From NCBI RefSeq assembly GCF_029227915.1, contig NC_079877.1, forward strand, positions 20,611,851-20,675,850: 64,000 nucleotides of DNA, given 5' to 3'. Position numbers and translations under genes: made by a program. The notes under the pieces were generated by a model. It did no database searches. It was not told where the DNA came from and was given only the letters and a program-made list of their open reading frames with translations. Numbering within the stretch: position 1 is the first letter of the stretch; each line of letters begins with the position of its first letter. Origin of the DNA: Hydractinia symbiolongicarpus. Taxonomy: Eukaryota > Cnidaria > Hydrozoa > Anthoathecata > Hydractiniidae. Shown here piece after piece: positions 8,599 through 15,773 of the stretch.

Positions 8599-9774
8599 CT
8601 GATTACATTCGGAAACACATTGGACCCCTACGCAGAAACGAAGCAACTTTTTGGTATAAAAGGGCGGAAACAGAGGGTAAGCCATATACCCTCTAAAATC
8701 AACCAGAATGAAGACCTCTATGTGGATATTCCCAACATGCCCCAGAATGATGCCATTTTTCCGGGTAGTCTAAAGCTCTTATTCGACCTAACGTTAACAG
8801 AGACCAATACAAAGCGTACCATAGTCAGCAACATTGGCAAAAGCCTGGTGAAGAATTTACGCATTGCGGTGAATGGCAAAGAGGTCCAGAACTTATCGGA
8901 TTATAACATCCTAGCAGTGTACCGGGACCTCTGTCTACCCAAATTTGATACGGACAACAACCTCATTCTCGAAGGCATCAACCACAATGACGGGACCATC
9001 AGAGCCCTGCAAGTCAAAGCTAGTGATCACTGGGTACGGATGAAGAAAAGGCGATTTCCGCGGCGTATGGCAACACCTTCTGTATAATTCCATGATAGGC
9101 TTCAATATGCCCTGTATTTCGCACCATACGGTGACGTCATCAAAGATGCAGGGACAGCAGCCTTGGGGAGCACGGCAGCCAAAGCGGCCGATGCCGCGTA
9201 CAAAATTACCAATATCAAGCTTGAATTTGACAAGATTACTCATGAAGGCCTGGCAAGCGCCATGATGTCAAGGTATAGTCATCTCGCCTTTTCCTACGAA
9301 CACATACTCCGCAGCAAGGTAGTCAATATGAGGAAACAGGATACAAGCTATAATCTCCAGATCGATCAGCAAGCGAAAAGCCTAAAAGGTGTCCTGCTAC
9401 TCTTCATAGACCCCGGGAAAGTTAAAGCCTATGCTGGGGCCAATGCATTTTTCTATAACCCGAAAATTGAGAGTATTAGTATAACCGTTGAGGGGGAACC
9501 CAATGAGCTCTATTCCCATGCCATGCTCCCCAAAGATTATTTGGAACAGATTGTCAACATTTTCGGTGCCCACGACAGCAATGTCACGATTGGCCAATTC
9601 TTCAATGAAAGGTATGCCCTATTTGTGGACTTCCGGGCTTCTCCTGACGATATCCTACATGGTAGCGGAAGGCTCCTACAACGCTTGAGCGATGGGATAA
9701 CACTACACATGACCAAAAAGGCTGATGGAACCGGTGATTTTACGTGTTATGTGTACTTGCTGGGGCAGCCATAA
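8599..9774 (+). pseudogene. Candidate double-jelly-roll major capsid protein
   Basis: The coding sequence reads in frame from about 8599 (now CTG where a start is expected, followed by ITFGNTLDPYAETKQLFG). Landmarks: FPGSLKLLFDLTLT, SLVKNLRIAVNG, NILAVYRDLCL, then after a broken zone VIKDAG, KITNIKLEFDKI, RYSHLAFSYEHI, KGVLLLFIDP, IESISITVEGEPNELY, YALFVDFRASPD, LHGSGRLL, and GDFTCYVYLLGQP at the end (TAA 9772-9774). This order and these motifs match the capsid-type protein of Polinton/adintovirus elements as I know them, hence major capsid candidate. Between about 9030 and 9130 there are a frameshift, two stops and a probable internal deletion; both flanks are well preserved. About 390 codons remain, somewhat short for the family. 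Confidence 0.6.
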
Positions 9775-10064
9775 ACGCCCTCGCATTTTGAGGGACCAAT
9801 TTTCTATTCAGTAAATTTGCAGGGCATGGCGAAGCGGAACGTAAACGGCACGACGAGGCCGTTGAAAAGCTTAACGAAGCACAGGCAAAATGGATCAGGA
9901 GGAGGCAAGATAAGCTCGATTGGTTCGCCAGGCAGCGAGAGATGCAGCTCAAGGCGGGTAAAAGCCTTAGGAAACTCGATGATGACATGTATCAGTATTA
10001 CATTGCTTCAGACAAAAAGGCCCCCCAGTTAAAAGATTTTTACACTCCTTCAAAAACCCAATAA
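9771..10064 (+). pseudogene. Short coiled-coil Polinton protein ending in DFYTPS
   Basis: In the frame ending at TAA 10062-10064 the translation is highly charged and helical (AERKRHDEAVEKLNEAQAKW, DKLDWFARQREMQLKAG, LRKLDDDMYQYYIA) and ends QLKDFYTPS plus four residues. The DFYTPS tail and size are familiar from Polinton proteins that follow the capsid gene. The frame begins by overlapping the capsid stop codon: the bases are ccATAAACG, so a start/stop overlap seems to have been lost by a single change. A TGA about six codons in also breaks it. A longer ATG-start frame in another phase (9817-10032) is a shadow. Likely virion-associated or scaffolding; this is inference. Confidence 0.55.
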
Positions 10065-10163
10065 GATGGTGAGTTAACGTTTTTCCTTGGCTCCTAATCC
10101 CTGCTAGGGTTTATTGCCTATAAGTATCTGTAAGAACGCGTTTTTAACATTTATAATAAAGAC

Positions 10164-11047
10164 ATGTCAGAAGCATCACACATTGTTACCGAGGAAAAGG
10201 CTGAAAAATTAAGCCAAATTTACTATACCCAGAACATCTGTGGACCTAGCGCAAGGCTATCAAATTACTCGCAAAGGAGAGCGGTCTCTCCAAAAAGCTA
10301 GTAACTCACTGGCTATCCAGGCAGCTCTTGTGGTGGAGACACATCAAGGGTCCGAAGCGTATAGATTACCGTATAGATTTATATATATAGCGTATAGATT
10401 TTACCATTACAACACCCAATGAGATGCATCAGTTTGATCTGTTGTCCCATGCCCCATGACAAGCTATACGGTAGCAACTACAAGTACATCTTGACAGGGA
10501 TTGACATGGCTTCACGTTACAAAGTAGCTAGACCCCTGCGTACCAAAAAAGCCAGCGAAGTCGCGGGTATAATCTAAGATATCTACAAGGCATGACCACT
10601 TCATTACCTTCAAAACCTTCCTAAACCCTTACCATTACCTTCAAAACCTTCCAGTGGGACAACAGTAGCGAGTTTAAATCTGAACTAACGAAGCTACTGG
10701 AGGGTAAAGGAGTGGAAAATTGGAGGGCTACCACCAAGTATCATCATACGTTTACGACCTTTGTAGAGAGCTACAACAAGGTACTCGCTGAAAGGCTCTT
10801 TAAGCCTCAAGATGCACAGGAATTAGCTTCTGATGAGACCAGTACCATTTGGGTCAAGCACTTGTACACTATCGTCAAAAGCGTCAACAATACCAAGACT
10901 ACTATGATAAACATGAAGCCTAGCAAAGCGATCAAACTCGAAGATGTCCCATTTGCGAAAAGCGAAGAATATCCCGACGAGAGACCCCTACCTGAGGATG
11001 GCTTGTACTTATATCTCCTGCAGCCCGGACCCTACCCGCAAAAGTAG
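10164..11047 (+). pseudogene. DD35E retrovirus-type integrase of Polinton
   Basis: ATG 10164 follows tttataataaagac. The N-terminus (KAEKLSQIYYTQN, then LSKKLV-type helices in another frame) is a helix-turn-helix/zinc-binding-like region. The catalytic core has Asp in HQFDLL (10436-10438), YKYILTGIDMASRYKVARPL, Asp in QWDNSSEF (10658-10660) and Glu in FVESYNKVLAERLF (10766-10768). The last two are separated by exactly 35 residues, the rve integrase signature. The core continues to WVKHLYTIVKS and MINMKPSKAIKL, ending in LLQPG and TAG 11045-11047; the usual chromodomain-like tail is absent. Breaks: frameshifts near 10220-10250 and 10350-10450, TAA near 10574, and a 31-bp partial duplication at 10602-10652. 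Integrase normally joins the linear element to host DNA; this copy cannot be functional as it stands. Confidence 0.8.
10602..10652 (+). repeat. 31-bp-spaced direct repeat inside integrase
   Basis: Cattaccttcaaaaccttcc occurs at 10602-10621 and 10633-10652. The 31-base offset is not a multiple of three, so it contributes to the frame breaks in the integrase. A second local repeat, gtatagatt three times at about 10362-10400, lies upstream in the same gene. Confidence 0.8.
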
Positions 11048-11101
11048 TAAAAATTAGTGTCTGCCTAGTCCTCTAGTGCCGGAACACCCAGATCATGCAG
11101 G

Positions 11102-11792
11102 TCATCGAGTAAGATCGATTAGTCCAAAATGGTTCCTGAAACGTTCCACATGCCCATTCTCTTCAAACCGATTAAAGGTGTGTTTACCATTGGGGTTGTC
11201 GATGACAACAATCTCTTTGGATTGTGGGTAGTTGTCCTCGAACCATCTCCTTTTGGTAGGGATAATACGTCTTTGAACACGCGCACAGTAGTATTGAAGA
11301 TGATGGTATTCATCGTCATCCTGTGCACTATGTTTTCTGTATAACATGATGATGTTGTCCTTACCTGGATCCTGAGCATGTGGTACCTACCGTTCTTTCA
11401 TCGGTATCATCCTCGAGTATGGCGACGGCAATATCTTTGTCCTTGATGGTTCGATGGTGCTCTTTAATTATATCCTGTAGTTTTCGGACACCTGCCCGGG
11501 CTAGCTATTTGATTAAGCCCACCGCTTTGGGTTTCTTAATCTACGCACAATCTCTAATGCGTCGTCTAATGTCACAAAAGCGTCATGTCCATTTTGACCT
11601 GCTTTGAGGAATGCGTCCGATGCACCCCCCCATAATATCACGGCGAGGTATGGTTTTCATGTCTCTGTATGTTGCTCTTATATAATCAATTCCTAAAAAC
11701 CTCCCCAAATCGGCACGTTTAAACATAGGTTGATCCTGGTTGTTGGCCAGGGTCTCGATGGCTCCCGCGTTGAACATAACTTGCGACGACAT
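11102..11792 (-). pseudogene. MSV199/BRO-N-like protein
   Basis: Likely start ATG 11790-11792 (tatagaaagATG), with an upstream ATG 11837 overlapping the ATPase stop as ATGA. The N-terminal region has MFKRADLGRFLGIDYIRATY, then AFVTLDDALEIVRRL, as in MSV199/BRO-N domains of insect and nucleocytoplasmic large DNA viruses. A charged helix (LQDIIKEHHRTIKDKDIAVA) follows. The C-terminal part (11102-11347) has YYCARVQRR, KRRWFEDNYPQSKEIVVIDN and NRFEENGHVERFRNHFGL, typical of the domain after MSV199 (DUF3627-like, from memory). Breaks: a frameshift near 11600, TAG 11505-11507, and a frameshift near 11350-11380. DNA binding or transcriptional control is plausible by family, not shown. Confidence 0.65.
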
Positions 11793-11833
11793 CTTTCTAT
11801 ATACCGATGTTCGGCCAGAGGATTTCAACGTGG

Positions 11834-12506
11834 TCATTCGAGAACCCTCCAAGTCCTAGGATGCTCCAGTCTCACATATAGACATGCATGTTTGAATTTT
11901 TTCAGTTCAATTTTGATCTCATCCCAATCGGAGATCATGTTCGTCTCTTCATCGATTAGCCTCATCTCACTCCTCTAATGAGGAAACCATAAAAACAGGG
12001 CCTTCTTTTGCCTCCTCAGATTCTTGGGCAAAGCCGTATACGATTGGGTTAATAGCCACAAACTCTGTTTGCGGTGCCTTCCTGAAATAGCCAATGTAAG
12101 TAGGGACTGCCGACGCTTGTCGAGGCCTTCGTCAGCTATGACGTCGTCAACCACAAACAACGTGTTCTCTCCTGCCAACAATAAGGACAATTTTTGGATC
12201 CATTCAAACAACTCATTTCCGGGGTCTATAAGGAACACGTAATTATCCCTCCATAATGAGGCCCTCTTGAGGTAGGTACTGTTACACCGTATAGTAAGGC
12301 ATAATATCACTATATTGTGGAAGTGCTTCTTATACTCATTTTCGAGGAGGTTCAGGACACGTTTTGTCTTGCCACAACTTGTGGACCCTGTGAAAATTGC
12401 TGTGTGAGGATCCCCTACAATGTCCATTTACTAATAGTTGCTCCACTTCCTGCGTGAATTTTTGGGTACAAAGCTGCACATGCGGAGCAAATTCATACAC
12501 CTCCAT
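11834..12506 (-). pseudogene. A32/FtsK-HerA-type genome-packaging ATPase
   Basis: Family role: ATP-driven packaging of element DNA into capsids. The large open part (11975-12427) has GDPHTAIFTG then the Walker A GSTSCGKT (about 12365-12388), FHNIVILCLT, Walker B LFVVDD (about 12140-12160), and the sensor-like region ISGRHRKQSLWLLTQSYTAL with KNLRRQ. The N-terminal part starts at ATG 12504-12506 (VYEFAPHVQLCTQKFTQEVE), in another frame until about 12425. The C-terminal part continues past TAG 11975-11977 in the same frame (DWDEIKIELKKF, ACLYVRLEHPR) to TGA 11834-11836. There are thus two breaks: one frameshift and one nonsense codon. The start overlaps the upstream gene's stop as TAATG; the end overlaps the next gene as ATGA. 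This is the clearest hallmark gene of the element. Confidence 0.85.
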
Positions 12507-12847
12507 TATTGTTCACCAAAGGCCCCCGGCAGGCAGGGCAGAGCTTGGTATTTCGAGCCTGGTATTCGAGGGGTAGTGGGGTATATGTTAATTTGCATCT
12601 GAGGTATAATGTTGTATGTCAACAAGGTATACAAAAGTAGGTAATTCTCATCCTGTTTAAGCCCTCTAATTTCCCTATCAATAGCAAGGGGGTCTATTTC
12701 ATGTTCAGGGTCCTTGCATTTAGTACAACGCCTCGCCTTAGCTTTATCGAGGCAACTTATACAACTCTTGGTTCGAGTTATGTCCCTAATCTTGAACCCA
12801 TCCGGGGGAAGTAGTTTTTTGCATCCTCTACAACGCTTGCTCTCCAT
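12506..12847 (-). CDS. Small zinc-binding protein (Cys-rich N-terminus only)
   Basis: 113 codons from ATG 12847 in gtagTAAATG to TAA 12506-12508. Residues 4-42 carry CRGCKKLLPPDGFKI, CISCLDKAKA and CTKC, the same N-terminal zinc-binding module as the HNH proteins at 12828-13190, 13233-13949 and 15197-15763. The rest (PEHEIDPLAIDREIRGL, a hydrophobic stretch LLLYTLLTYNIIPQMQ) has no HNH motif. It could be a diverged paralog that lost the nuclease half, or a distinct regulator sharing the module. It appears unbroken. Its stop and the ATPase start share one base (TAATG); its start lies within the end of the upstream gene by about 20 bases. Confidence 0.65.
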   Translation of the reverse strand: MESKRCRGCKKLLPPDGFKIRDITRTKSCISCLDKAKARRCTKCKDPEHEIDPLAIDREIRGLKQDENYLLLYTLLTYNIIPQMQINIYPTTPRIPGSKYQALPCLPGAFGEQ

Positions 12848-13190
12848 TTACTACTGCAGTATACGCCCTTTTCAATGCTTTCGCCACCTCGGCAAGCGTT
12901 GGAGATCGGTAGGTCTCCTGGTATCTGAAGGGTATTTTGTGGTGCACGTGTAACTCGTAGTTCTCCCAGGTATAATTCTCGGAGAACTAGGCCTGAATAT
13001 GATTCTGCAGCATAATTATCAACTCATGTAGGGGCTGTATATAGGTGCGGCTCCTGGGGCGATCCTTTGACAGCCTCTTTTTATCAAGACAAGGAGTGCA
13101 TGTACTTGTAGTTTCACAATTGCACTTGATCTTGAACTGGTTTAAGGGGAGAGATTTTGAACACTTGGAACACTTTTTAGTCTCCTCCAT
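12828..13190 (-). pseudogene. Degenerate zinc-finger/HNH protein (third copy)
   Basis: ATG 13190 (tagaataATG) begins the shared module: CSKCSKSLPLNQFKI, CTPCLDKKR. After a shortened middle, the frame reaches LQNHIQA and a TAG near 12988, beyond which it is open to 12828 and reads FSENYTWENYELHVHHKIPF, RYQE and LAEVAKALKRA. This aligns with the HNH region of the gene at 13233-13949 (FSEGMTWDNY, HIDHKVPIKY, LDEVAKRL). The catalytic-type DH is replaced by HH, and the final asparagine-containing part is missing. Together with the nonsense codon this marks an inactive copy. The stop at 12828-12830 overlaps the next gene's start. Confidence 0.6.
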
Positions 13191-13232
13191 TATTCTATAT
13201 CCCCAGAAGATATAGAAACTTTACCATGCGGT

Positions 13233-13949
13233 CTATTCCGAGACATATCGTTTGCCTTTTGACATATTGTCACTCGCCAACATGGGTTGAGTGTTGGAAT
13301 GGTGCAGCCTTTTCGCTACCTCATCAAGCGGCGGGGCATCGCCATTTTCCCTATATTTAATCGGTACTTTATGATCGATATGCCACTCTCCATAATTATC
13401 CCAGGTCATACCCTCAGAAAACTGGGCCTCGATATGGTCCCGCAGCGTAGCGATAACACACCCAGTATACTCCCGGGAACTGAGCTCCTGGTTTCCCTGT
13501 AGAGCTTTGTGGGTTCGGTCGCGTACAACGGAAGCGAGATGGCCATCGGGATCGCAAATGGGGCATATTGTTCTCCTTTTTTCATGTTTACAAATCTGAC
13601 TTCCACCCCCGCAGTCCTTACAGTGGGATCTTATCCTTTCATGGGGGCAAATCTGACTCCCCTTGCAGTCCTTGCACTGGGCCCTCATCTTTTCATGGTT
13701 ACAAATCTGACTGCCCTTACACTCTTTGCACTGATACATCCTCCTTTCATGGGGGCAAATATGACTTCCCCTGCAGTCCTTGCACTGGGCCCTCACCCTT
13801 TCATGGGGGCATTTGTTTTTGGCACGCTGCCGCATCTTTTTATCCAAACAACGTATGCACATTTTTGTCCGTTGACCGTTTTCCTTGATCCTAAAATTAT
13901 CCAAGGATAGATAGCGTTTGCAGTTTGAACACTCACATTTCCCTCCCAT
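13233..13949 (-). CDS. HNH-type endonuclease-like protein with zinc-knuckle repeat array
   Basis: Start ATG 13949 is preferred; nine further upstream codons are open but begin with TTG. Order: N-terminal module CECSNCKRYLSLDNFRI with CIRCLDKK; then six tandem units of the type C-x-HE-x5-C-x2-C-x-GS (about residues 45-140, for example CPHERRMYQCKECKGS); then CPICDPDG; a helical linker (YTGCVIATLRDHIEAQF); and an HNH-like core with TWDNYGEWHIDHKVPIKY, LHHSNTQPM and NMSKGKR. The DH, N and final basic residues fit a treble-clef HNH nuclease. Similar repeat-plus-HNH proteins occur in giant viruses and Polintons (from memory). No break is seen. A homing-type or DNA-processing role is possible; substrate unknown. 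Confidence 0.7.
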   Translation of the reverse strand: MGGKCECSNCKRYLSLDNFRIKENGQRTKMCIRCLDKKMRQRAKNKCPHERVRAQCKDCRGSHICPHERRMYQCKECKGSQICNHEKMRAQCKDCKGSQICPHERIRSHCKDCGGGSQICKHEKRRTICPICDPDGHLASVVRDRTHKALQGNQELSSREYTGCVIATLRDHIEAQFSEGMTWDNYGEWHIDHKVPIKYRENGDAPPLDEVAKRLHHSNTQPMLASDNMSKGKRYVSE

Positions 13950-14245
13950 ATTGACTCGTTTTTGTCCTTGGGACAAACACGAGTTTTTATTGAATTAGGC
14001 TTCGGCACGATACTTGCAGGAAACCACCCCTTTTTGACGTCCATTTCACGGCTCGCCCGGCCTGCTGCAAAATAGGCCACCATCTTAAGGACGTCGTTGG
14101 TGTCCATTTTTGTAGATGGCCTTGTTATACCCAAAAATTTCTTACCTGCCATGGCATAGAAAAAGGTGAAACCAAGGTCCACGACTGTCTCGTACAACAT
14201 ATCCAAAATCTCCTTTTCCGTCGGTGTTACGTTGCTTGTGCTCAT
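13793..14245 (-). CDS. Small Polinton protein with hydrophobic segment
   Basis: ATG 14245 in aataaTAAATG. The protein-like part covers roughly the first 85 codons: TPTEKEILDMLYETVVDLGF, a hydrophobic/aromatic stretch TFFYAMAGKKF, MDTNDVLKMVAYFAAG, REMDVKKGWFPASIVPKP. After about 13985 the frame runs on over the start of the zinc/HNH gene, with composition that looks non-coding, so the original stop is probably displaced by an indel and the true end is near 13985. The family is known to me only as a recurrent small Polinton protein without assigned function. It lies six bases downstream of the next membrane-protein gene on the same strand. Confidence 0.55.
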   Translation of the reverse strand: MSTSNVTPTEKEILDMLYETVVDLGFTFFYAMAGKKFLGITRPSTKMDTNDVLKMVAYFAAGRASREMDVKKGWFPASIVPKPNSIKTRVCPKDKNESIWEGNVSVQTANAIYPWIILGSRKTVNGQKCAYVVWIKRCGSVPKTNAPMKG

Positions 14246-14251
14246 TTATTA

Positions 14252-14605
14252 TTACTGCATTTTGAAAATATCGATCTGAGGCTGAGTTTTGCCTTGTTTC
14301 CCCTGCTGGGGCTCGTGTGTAGTGTTTTGAGATTTATTTTTGCCTCTACCAAACACATACCAGACGCCTACTCCTATGGTAAGCACAGCCAAACTCCCAA
14401 CCCCATAAAGGTATACATTTGTTGACTTGCTAGAGCCTGCGACAGGTTCTTGATCATCTGGCAAAGGTTCTTTGCCCACGTTCTTCTGCAAGTTAGCCTT
14501 GTTCTTCCTGTTCCATTCAGCAAATCTCTTGTCTGCGGCAACACGACCCTCATTCTTCTTGATTATTACCCTCTCCTCTTGGTGTTTCTGAAATTCTTCA
14601 CTCAC
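14252..14605 (-). CDS. Single-pass membrane protein with charged N-terminus
   Basis: 117 codons. Residues 1-50 are strongly charged (EEFQKHQEERVIIKKNEGR, DKRFAEWNRKNKANLQ). A Ser-rich linker leads to a hydrophobic span at about residues 64-86 (NVYLYGVGSLAVLTIGVGVW), then a basic/Gln-rich tail. The frame starts with GTG rather than ATG at 14605 (upstream bases tataaggtaagtGAG), so the start may be mutated or the gene may begin at a non-ATG codon. Stop TAA lies just upstream of the start motif of the following gene. Probably membrane- or virion-associated; no function recognised. Confidence 0.55.
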   Translation of the reverse strand: MSEEFQKHQEERVIIKKNEGRVAADKRFAEWNRKNKANLQKNVGKEPLPDDQEPVAGSSKSTNVYLYGVGSLAVLTIGVGVWYVFGRGKNKSQNTTHEPQQGKQGKTQPQIDIFKMQ

Positions 14606-14610
14606 TTACC

Positions 14611-15156
14611 TTATAGCACAGTCTCCGCCTCCTCCACCTCCTCCTGTTTCTTTTTACCCATATGCCGAGCCGTATGGCCTGCTACAAGGTGTGGTGCTAA
14701 ACACCTCCCGATAGTGCAGTATACAAGGATACCTAGATCTGTCATACTATCCCTGATAATAGGATCTTCTTCGATATCTCGACGTATTTCATCTACATTG
14801 TCAATATCTACAAAATTCCCAATCAAATTAGCATACAGGCTAATCACGTGAGTAGTCAACGCTTTTGCCGTCTTTAATCCCTTCTCATGCAATTCACGTT
14901 GTATATACTCGGTATGGACCTTATCAATGGCCTCATCGGGAGCCTTGTCAACGAAGCTCTCTGTGCATTTTTTGGGTAGTAGATGACCCTTGCCTCTGCG
15001 TAGGGCCTCTTTCAGGATCTGACGCTTAACGGTGGGCTTTTCGATATTTTCATATTCGATATCAGGCATCCTTTTTATTATCCGTCGATCTCTAAAAAGA
15101 ACGTAGGCGATCATGGCATAGGGTGGAATTACCGCAATATACAAACACACTTCCAT
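14611..15156 (-). CDS. Polinton protein with N-terminal membrane segment
   Basis: 181 codons, uninterrupted, from ATG 15156 in ctaTAAATGG. Residues about 4-22 are hydrophobic (LYIAVIPPYAMIAYVLF), consistent with a signal-anchor. The body is helical and charged: KPTVKRQILKEALRRGKGHL, ESFVDKAPDEAIDKVH, YIQRELHEKGLKTAKAL, HVISLYANLIGNFVDIDNVD, then a hydrophobic GILVYCTIGRCLAPHL and an acidic tail. It is one of the few apparently intact frames in the element. Similar proteins occur in invertebrate Polintons (from memory) without known function. Upstream lies the HNH gene; downstream gene spacing is about six bases. Confidence 0.6.
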   Translation of the reverse strand: MEVCLYIAVIPPYAMIAYVLFRDRRIIKRMPDIEYENIEKPTVKRQILKEALRRGKGHLLPKKCTESFVDKAPDEAIDKVHTEYIQRELHEKGLKTAKALTTHVISLYANLIGNFVDIDNVDEIRRDIEEDPIIRDSMTDLGILVYCTIGRCLAPHLVAGHTARHMGKKKQEEVEEAETVL

Positions 15157-15196
15157 TTATAGCAAGTGTGTTTGATCAACCGCGCTAGACTACATT

Positions 15197-15763
15197 CTAC
15201 TTGGAGATATATCGGAGACCTTTCGTTTGATTATCTGTAACCCACATGGGCTGCATGTTATTGTAGTGGAGTCTTTTCAATTGTTCTTCCTCGCTAGGGT
15301 ATACCCCGTTCTCTCTGTATTTTATTGGTATCTTGTGATCAAACTCCCACTGCCCTCTATTCTCCCAATTTATCCTGCCCTTAAATTGGGCCTGGATGTG
15401 CTTCATGAATGTTATAATACCACACCCCAGATATTCTTGAGAAGCTATCTCAGTATCATTTTTTAAGGCATTACGTATTCTCGTTAGAAGCATCTTATGG
15501 CGATAACCTAGGGGATCGCATGTTGTACATTGGCGTCTTTGTTTTTTGTGTGGGCACTTGGTACGTTCCTGTGATGCCTTCTTTATATCAAGGCATTTGA
15601 TGCATTGCTTTGTACGTTGTCCATTACGTTGGATCACTTTGAAGTTGTATAATGGTAAGGTGTGCTTACAGCTCGTGCATTTCCCGGTCCCCTCCATATT
15701 GTTTTTGTTTTGTAAAGTACTACCTTTACAAAACTTCGGACAGCTTTTGGAAAACTTCGTCAT
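15197..15763 (-). CDS. Zinc-finger/HNH-type endonuclease-like protein
   Basis: The frame opens at ATG 15763; an internal ATG at 15697 (MEGTGKCTSCKHTLPL) is where homology to the other family members begins, and may be the real start. Domains: N-terminal module CTSCKHTLPLYNFKV with CIKCLDIKK; one knuckle CPHKKQRRQCTTC; linker YLGCGIITFMKHIQAQF; HNH core NWENRGQWEFDHKIPIKY, LHYNNMQPM, NQTKG. DH and N residues of the HNH fold are present, and the frame is intact. It has one knuckle against six in the 13233-13949 paralog. It begins 11 bases after the PolB stop on the same strand, so co-transcription with PolB is plausible. Confidence 0.7.
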   Translation of the reverse strand: MTKFSKSCPKFCKGSTLQNKNNMEGTGKCTSCKHTLPLYNFKVIQRNGQRTKQCIKCLDIKKASQERTKCPHKKQRRQCTTCDPLGYRHKMLLTRIRNALKNDTEIASQEYLGCGIITFMKHIQAQFKGRINWENRGQWEFDHKIPIKYRENGVYPSEEEQLKRLHYNNMQPMWVTDNQTKGLRYISK

Positions 15764-15773
15764 TCAAAAATGC

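Noticed and set aside
9817-10032. Plus-strand Ser-rich 71-codon frame and the opposite Leu/Ser-rich frame (9740-9988)
   Set aside because: Both overlap the charged coiled-coil frame ending in DFYTPS, which has the protein-like composition and a known type of C-terminus.
13509-13910. Plus-strand frames at 13509-13910 and 13568-13888 with repeated FHG/SPC motifs
   Set aside because: They are antisense shadows of the zinc-knuckle repeats in the minus-strand HNH-type gene.
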